NCBI GenBank assembly: GCA_022818135.1
Contig: JAFMSR010000008.1
Location: 6,719,987-6,783,986 of the forward strand
Reading direction: 5' to 3'
DNA: 64,000 nucleotides
From: Saxidomus purpurata
Lineage: Eukaryota > Mollusca > Bivalvia > Venerida > Veneridae
The notes under the pieces: generated by a model
Databases searched by the model: none
What the model saw: the letters and a program-made list of their open reading frames with translations, nothing else
Told to the model about the DNA's origin: nothing
Translations under genes and position numbers: made by a program
Shown here: positions 60,040 through 64,000 of the stretch, piece after piece
How positions within the stretch are numbered: the first letter of the stretch is position 1
Layout: every line of letters begins with the position of its first letter

Positions 60040-60711
60040 CTTGTGACGACTTCTACAAGTCTTTTCTCAGCAAGAGTACTGATCAGAATTCCAGGAAGCA
60101 AACATTGAGTGTAATAAAAACGTTATACGGGCACAAGTCTACAACAGATATAACTAAAATAACTAGCAACCAACGAAAATATAAAACTTATTGAATTTTA
60201 CTTATTTTGTGCAGTACTTGTATATTGATATCTAGATTTTCTATACTATTTAATAATCTGTTGAGTTATGTTAACAGTTTTATATGTTTTACAATAAAAC
60301 ACTTTACCATGTTTATGCTATACAGATAAGTATAGGTCAATTCATTTTTACTTTTATTTATCCGTTGATTAATTATTTTCATATTATTTATTAGTTTTCA
60401 ATTCATTGTCACATCCTTTTTAGTAACATGTTATTTCCATTACCAGGTCAACTGTTTGATATGTGTGTTTATTACAGTTTAACTGTGAAAATAAATGTGA
60501 CATTTCTGATGTTTCTTTGTCTTGTGGCTGGATCCTACTGTCAGTGTGTACAATGTATTTTTAACCAGAAATACCAATGAATTGTATATGTAGAGTTCTT
60601 TCCTTGCTGACACACATAGCAAAATATCCAGTTATGCAGTTCCATATATTTTAATAATGCTTAGAAATTTAAAGATGTTTTGAAGATTTTTGCTGTTCTT
60701 TTACTTTGCTT

Positions 60712-61035
60712 GTTTATAAGTCCCGGCCGACCCTGAGATTACTCCCTGGGTGAACTTGCCAAGACTCCTGACAGGCGCAGGTTTAAGAGAGACAGATGTA
60801 GATACAAGGGAATCCGGATACCAGACCCTAGCTCTTTTACGAATAGACCCCTGGGTTCTTGTTTACACGCCCGGTGTAAAGCACCGATACACGCGAGAAC
60901 CTATTGGTTTCCAGCCTGGGTGGAAATAACTGAAAAGCGTTTCTGAAATTTCCAGTGCCCTGGCCATGATTCGAACCGGGGACCTCCGGATTTGTAGTCC
61001 AGAGCGTTAACCACCCGACCACCGCACCACCCATG
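60712..61035 (-). mobile_element. Full-length tRNA-derived SINE
   Basis: Minus strand from 61035: GGTGGTCGGGTGGTTAACGC (A-box), an anticodon-arm-like CTGGACTACAAATCCGG, and B-box GGTTCGAATC. The body follows with TGTATCGGTGCTTTACACCG, AGGGGTCTATTCGTAAAAGA and GGATTCCCTTGTATCTACAT, ending CCGGGACTTATAAACA. It serves as reference for the truncated copies in genes C and D. A minus open frame over it is not a gene. Confidence 0.82.
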
Positions 61036-61194
61036 AATATATTTGTTCTCTCTTTACAAAATATTGACACTAGGTGGAACACAAATGTACCTGTTCCAAC
61101 AGATCCTTCAAAACTCCCTTCATCTTCATACCATATTTCTGCATCATTTGAAATGAAATTGTCTCGTCTCCAAGGTCGATTGGTGCTGATTTAC

Positions 61195-61335
61195 TAAAAC
61201 CTTTCACTAAGTTAGGTTATGGGTTCGAGCGCTGTCACCGGCCTGACTCGTTCTACATGAAACCAAGCAGTTTCTTTCGGGGTAATACTGGTATATCCCA
61301 GAAACAATGGCTAGTTAAATAGCCCACTTGAAAAT
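61195..61335 (+). mobile_element. SINE fragment
   Basis: GGGTTCGAGCGCTGTCACCG carries a B-box. It is followed by GGCCTGACTCGTTCTACATG and GGCTAGTTAAATAGCCCACT, a body distinct from the 60.7-kb SINE. The A-box half is missing. 61335-61630 shows nothing recognisable; 61631-61795 is the repeat shared with 39370-39520. Confidence 0.5.
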
Positions 61336-61794
61336 AAAGGAAATTTAGTAGAAACGGATCTTTACTCCGAGACAAAAAGAGAGATCCAAATGTAGTAGTA
61401 CGTATGGACGCCTTTATATGCTGCGGAAACAGTTTAAAAATGAAATCAAGGTACTGTGTTAACTTCTTGGTTACATCAATCAGGTCGATTTAACTGGAGC
61501 GTGCATGAAACGACTAACATTTATGCACCTAGTTTTTATGAAAGAGAACGTGTTCAATCAAAGCACTGAAAGTACTGGTAGAGCGATGTCCTCAAACAAC
61601 AGAGGAGGTAGTTAACGCAAAGAAAAAAACTATGTATGCTCTATTTTTCTTTAGCACAGTAGCTTGTCATTTTGTTAAAGTATAGTACAATGTCTCCAGA
61701 CTTTTCTTCTATGATAGTCAAATTCAACTATAGTTTTCAAATTGTAAGGCAGTTATGGGTTCACGTTATAGGAATACACTACAGCTGAAAGACA

Positions 61795-63815
61795 ACAACG
61801 TGTTGTTATTAATAACACAAGCTCCAACTGGACAACGGTCTCAGCTGGAGTGCCTAAAGGTTTGATCCTTGGACCTCTTCTGTTCATTATCTACATAAAT
61901 GACATTGTTACCAAAATTAATTCCAATATCAAATTATTTGCTGGTGTACACATGTATAGTAGTTGATACGCCCAATGAAACATCAACCAAAGTTAATGTA
62001 GATCTCAGTATCTTCTTCCCTTCAATATTCGATCACATCCTTGATTCAATCGGCCCCGGAAACTTGTCATCCCAGTCGAAATAGAGAACTAGTTAGTATT
62101 ACTATTCCCAAATTTCTCTATTCATTATCACATAATTTTATCTAAAAAATGTAAAAAAATCGAAATTATTTACGTTCACTTCTGCTTAGATGGATATTTT
62201 CCAAGGCCGAAATTTCGTCATACCTGAATTCAAAGTATACTTACAAGAAAAAGCTATGTGCAAACACATGAATTTGCTTATCATCCATTCCTAACATAAA
62301 TTTAATTGGATAACAAATGATAAATCTTATTCCAAAACTTTAGTTCTTTTTCTCTCTGTTTTTCAGCCAATTATATCTGTTAGTGGATCCTATAGGTCAT
62401 ACAACACAGAATGTGTAACAAGGGCATATCAATCAGTAAAAAATATTTTATTCATTCTTTGCCCCTTATGTGCTTCTACTGAAAATTAGCACTGAAACCA
62501 TTCATCAAATAACTGTACACATGTTGAAAACTGTTAAAATACTGTTAAAATTAATATTTTTTGAATATGTTCATTAGTTAAACATGTGATATATTTTCAA
62601 TTGTGTGCAGCGCTTTCTATGTTGTGCAGTATAAGGATAAAGATCAGTGTTACTGGAGAAGCTCGCCTTGATCGTATCAAGGTTGTGTTCTGGTGCTGAA
62701 ATTAAAATGGCGGCAGATTTAATTTGTCCCGATAATCTGATATTGTTTTCGTAAGACTTAGTATAAAACATAAAAAAATATTTTATTGAGGAAATGGTTG
62801 TTGTTCATGATTTTATTGATGTTTTGCTTGAAGGATTGATGTTTTGCTTCAATAAAATTATGCGCACAGAGAAATGAGTTAGGTGATCGAATATTGGTTG
62901 GACGGGAATAGTATACACAACTGGGCAACAAATTGGTTAATAAACTTTAATCCAAACAAAACAGAAACAATGGCAATCCCAAGAAAACTACACAAACCGA
63001 ATCATCCTGATCAAAGTATGAATAATGTTTTAATAAAAATATTAATGAACACATTAAAGACTATTTCTGGCTGTCGATGGAAAGAGGAAATCACCATTTC
63101 ATATATACTAATGCGTTCATGGAAGCAAAATGGCATGCTACGTTCGTTTAAATTCTTACTAAAGAGAGGTAGTCTTGATAATTTTCCTTTATTCTTCATA
63201 TTCTAGAATATTGTGACGTTGTCTGGGGTTTGCACTAAAGACGAAATAAATGAACGCGAATCAGTCCAAATCGAAGCCGCGCGCATCGTGACCGGGGCAA
63301 CCAAACTATGTAGTATAAACAAACTAATAAACGATGTGAAATGGGAAACCTTATTAACTAGACGAAATAGACATAAACAGTATTTTACATAATGAAAAAC
63401 AATCTTAAACCTGATTAACTTTCAAACTTAGTTCCTGAAGAGCCATTAAATAGATACAACTTTAGAAATAACATCAGTATTCCCCATCAGTATTCCCCTA
63501 GTCAATTGCAGGACAGAATTATATAGGGATTCCTTTCTCCCATCTGTTATAGGACATTGGAATAACATACAAATGTACCAGATAACGTTAAATGCAATAC
63601 CACATTAAACAAATTCAAAACAAGCTTAAATTCTAATCGATTTAAGCCTTCATCATATTATCATATTGGTAGCAGATCCGGCCAAATACTTCATACACGT
63701 TTCAGGTTAGAATGCAGTTCAGTTTAACATGATCTATTCAGAAAAAATATAATAAATGATCAGTTTTGTTCGTGTGGAGAAGTCGAATCAGCAACCCATT
63801 ACTTAATTTAATGAT
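61795..63815 (+). mobile_element. Non-LTR retrotransposon (LINE) 3' half, decayed, with nested insertion
   Basis: 61800-62008 reads VSAGVPKGLILGPLLFIIYI then NDIV, the reverse-transcriptase core, and ends ETSTKVNVDLS. The frame resumes at about 62912 with IHNWATNWLINFNPNKTETM, then EYCDVVWG, VQIEAARIVTGATKL, CRTELYRDSFLPSVIGHWNN and a CSCG.VESATHYL-like terminus near 63810. Stops and frameshifts are frequent. The order and the Cys/His end are typical of non-LTR elements. Between the parts lies an unrelated ~900-bp insertion. Confidence 0.82.
62010..62911. mobile_element. ~900-bp nonautonomous element nested in the LINE
   Basis: It splits the LINE between NVDLS and IHNWA codons. Its ends are partial inverted repeats: TTCCC..C...CAATATTCGATCAC at the left and GTGATCGAATATTGG...GGGAAT-like at the right, with AGTAT at both junctions as a possible target duplication. 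The interior is AT-rich with no transposase. Confidence 0.55.
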
Positions 63816-64000
63816 AATGTAATAAAATTATAATTTATTTGAAGATTTTCTGAATGTCTGGCACTGTTGAAACATATGTTTCGAATGTCGTAGTAATAAT
63901 CTGAACATTTGACTTAAGTTTCACCATGTCACCCTAAATATGACATTGAGCTTGATCGTCTCTGTGAGGTAACATCTCGACCCAAAAATTCCTTCAAGAT

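Overview
The window is AT-rich eukaryotic DNA with spliced genes, long introns and dense repeats. Tyrosine/serine-rich proteins, tRNA-derived SINEs, Tc1/mariner, Penelope-like, Ty3/gypsy and LINE remnants, and interspersed repeats of the kind seen in clam genomes ('gacctagattttgacccat', 'gtccgtcttccat', 'gacagagttatgcccc') all suggest a bivalve mollusc, probably a heterodont clam or mussel. The species is an inference. Nothing looks bacterial.

The real gene content is one family, tandemly arrayed on the + strand. I assembled each gene by hand from GT/AG junctions and matching phases. Gene A spans 1123-8014 (382 aa), gene B 15825-20849 (412 aa), gene C 24677-34243 (668 aa), and a broken copy D spans 49316-60039. 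Each has a short N-terminal exon, one coiled-coil exon and five exons encoding a C-terminal domain. That domain ends in a DPPL...FVVWPAL...KGIAQ signature. I read it as the MIEAP domain of the mitochondria-eating protein (SPATA18). The phases (0, 2, 0, 0, 0, 0) are the same in every copy.

There are two subfamilies. A and B form one pair: short tail, and homology running from exon 2 through the introns to about 2.5 kb past the stop. C and D form the other pair: a last exon of more than 300 codons whose tail is a degenerate Tyr/Ser/Gly/Thr repeat. D is a pseudogene because its coiled-coil exon has collapsed and exon 6 carries TGG to TGA, yet its promoter-like leader, exons 3-5 and long last exon remain open. 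A decayed C-type last exon lies between A and B (about 13.86-13.98 kb). An extra copy of the A/B 3' flank lies after B (about 23.36-23.70 kb). Both record further births and losses.

Layout: 0-1.1 kb upstream of A with a SINE; 1.1-8.0 gene A; 8.0-14.7 duplicated flank, gypsy remnant, a ~155-bp tandem repeat split by a TTAA-flanked MITE, and the fossil exon; 15.8-20.8 gene B; 20.8-24.2 duplicated flank; 24.2-34.2 gene C; 34.2-44.6 mobile DNA (980-bp long-TIR element, complete but dead Tc1 element, foldbacks, triplicated unit); 44.6-60.3 pseudogene D, whose introns hold a 7 x 21 bp higher-order minisatellite, a mariner remnant and a LINE fragment; 60.3-64.0 SINE and LINE remnants with a nested insertion.

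The genes look like rapidly duplicating paralogues with a fixed C-terminal module and fast-changing N-termini and tails. A role in mitochondrial quality control is inferred from the SPATA18 family only.
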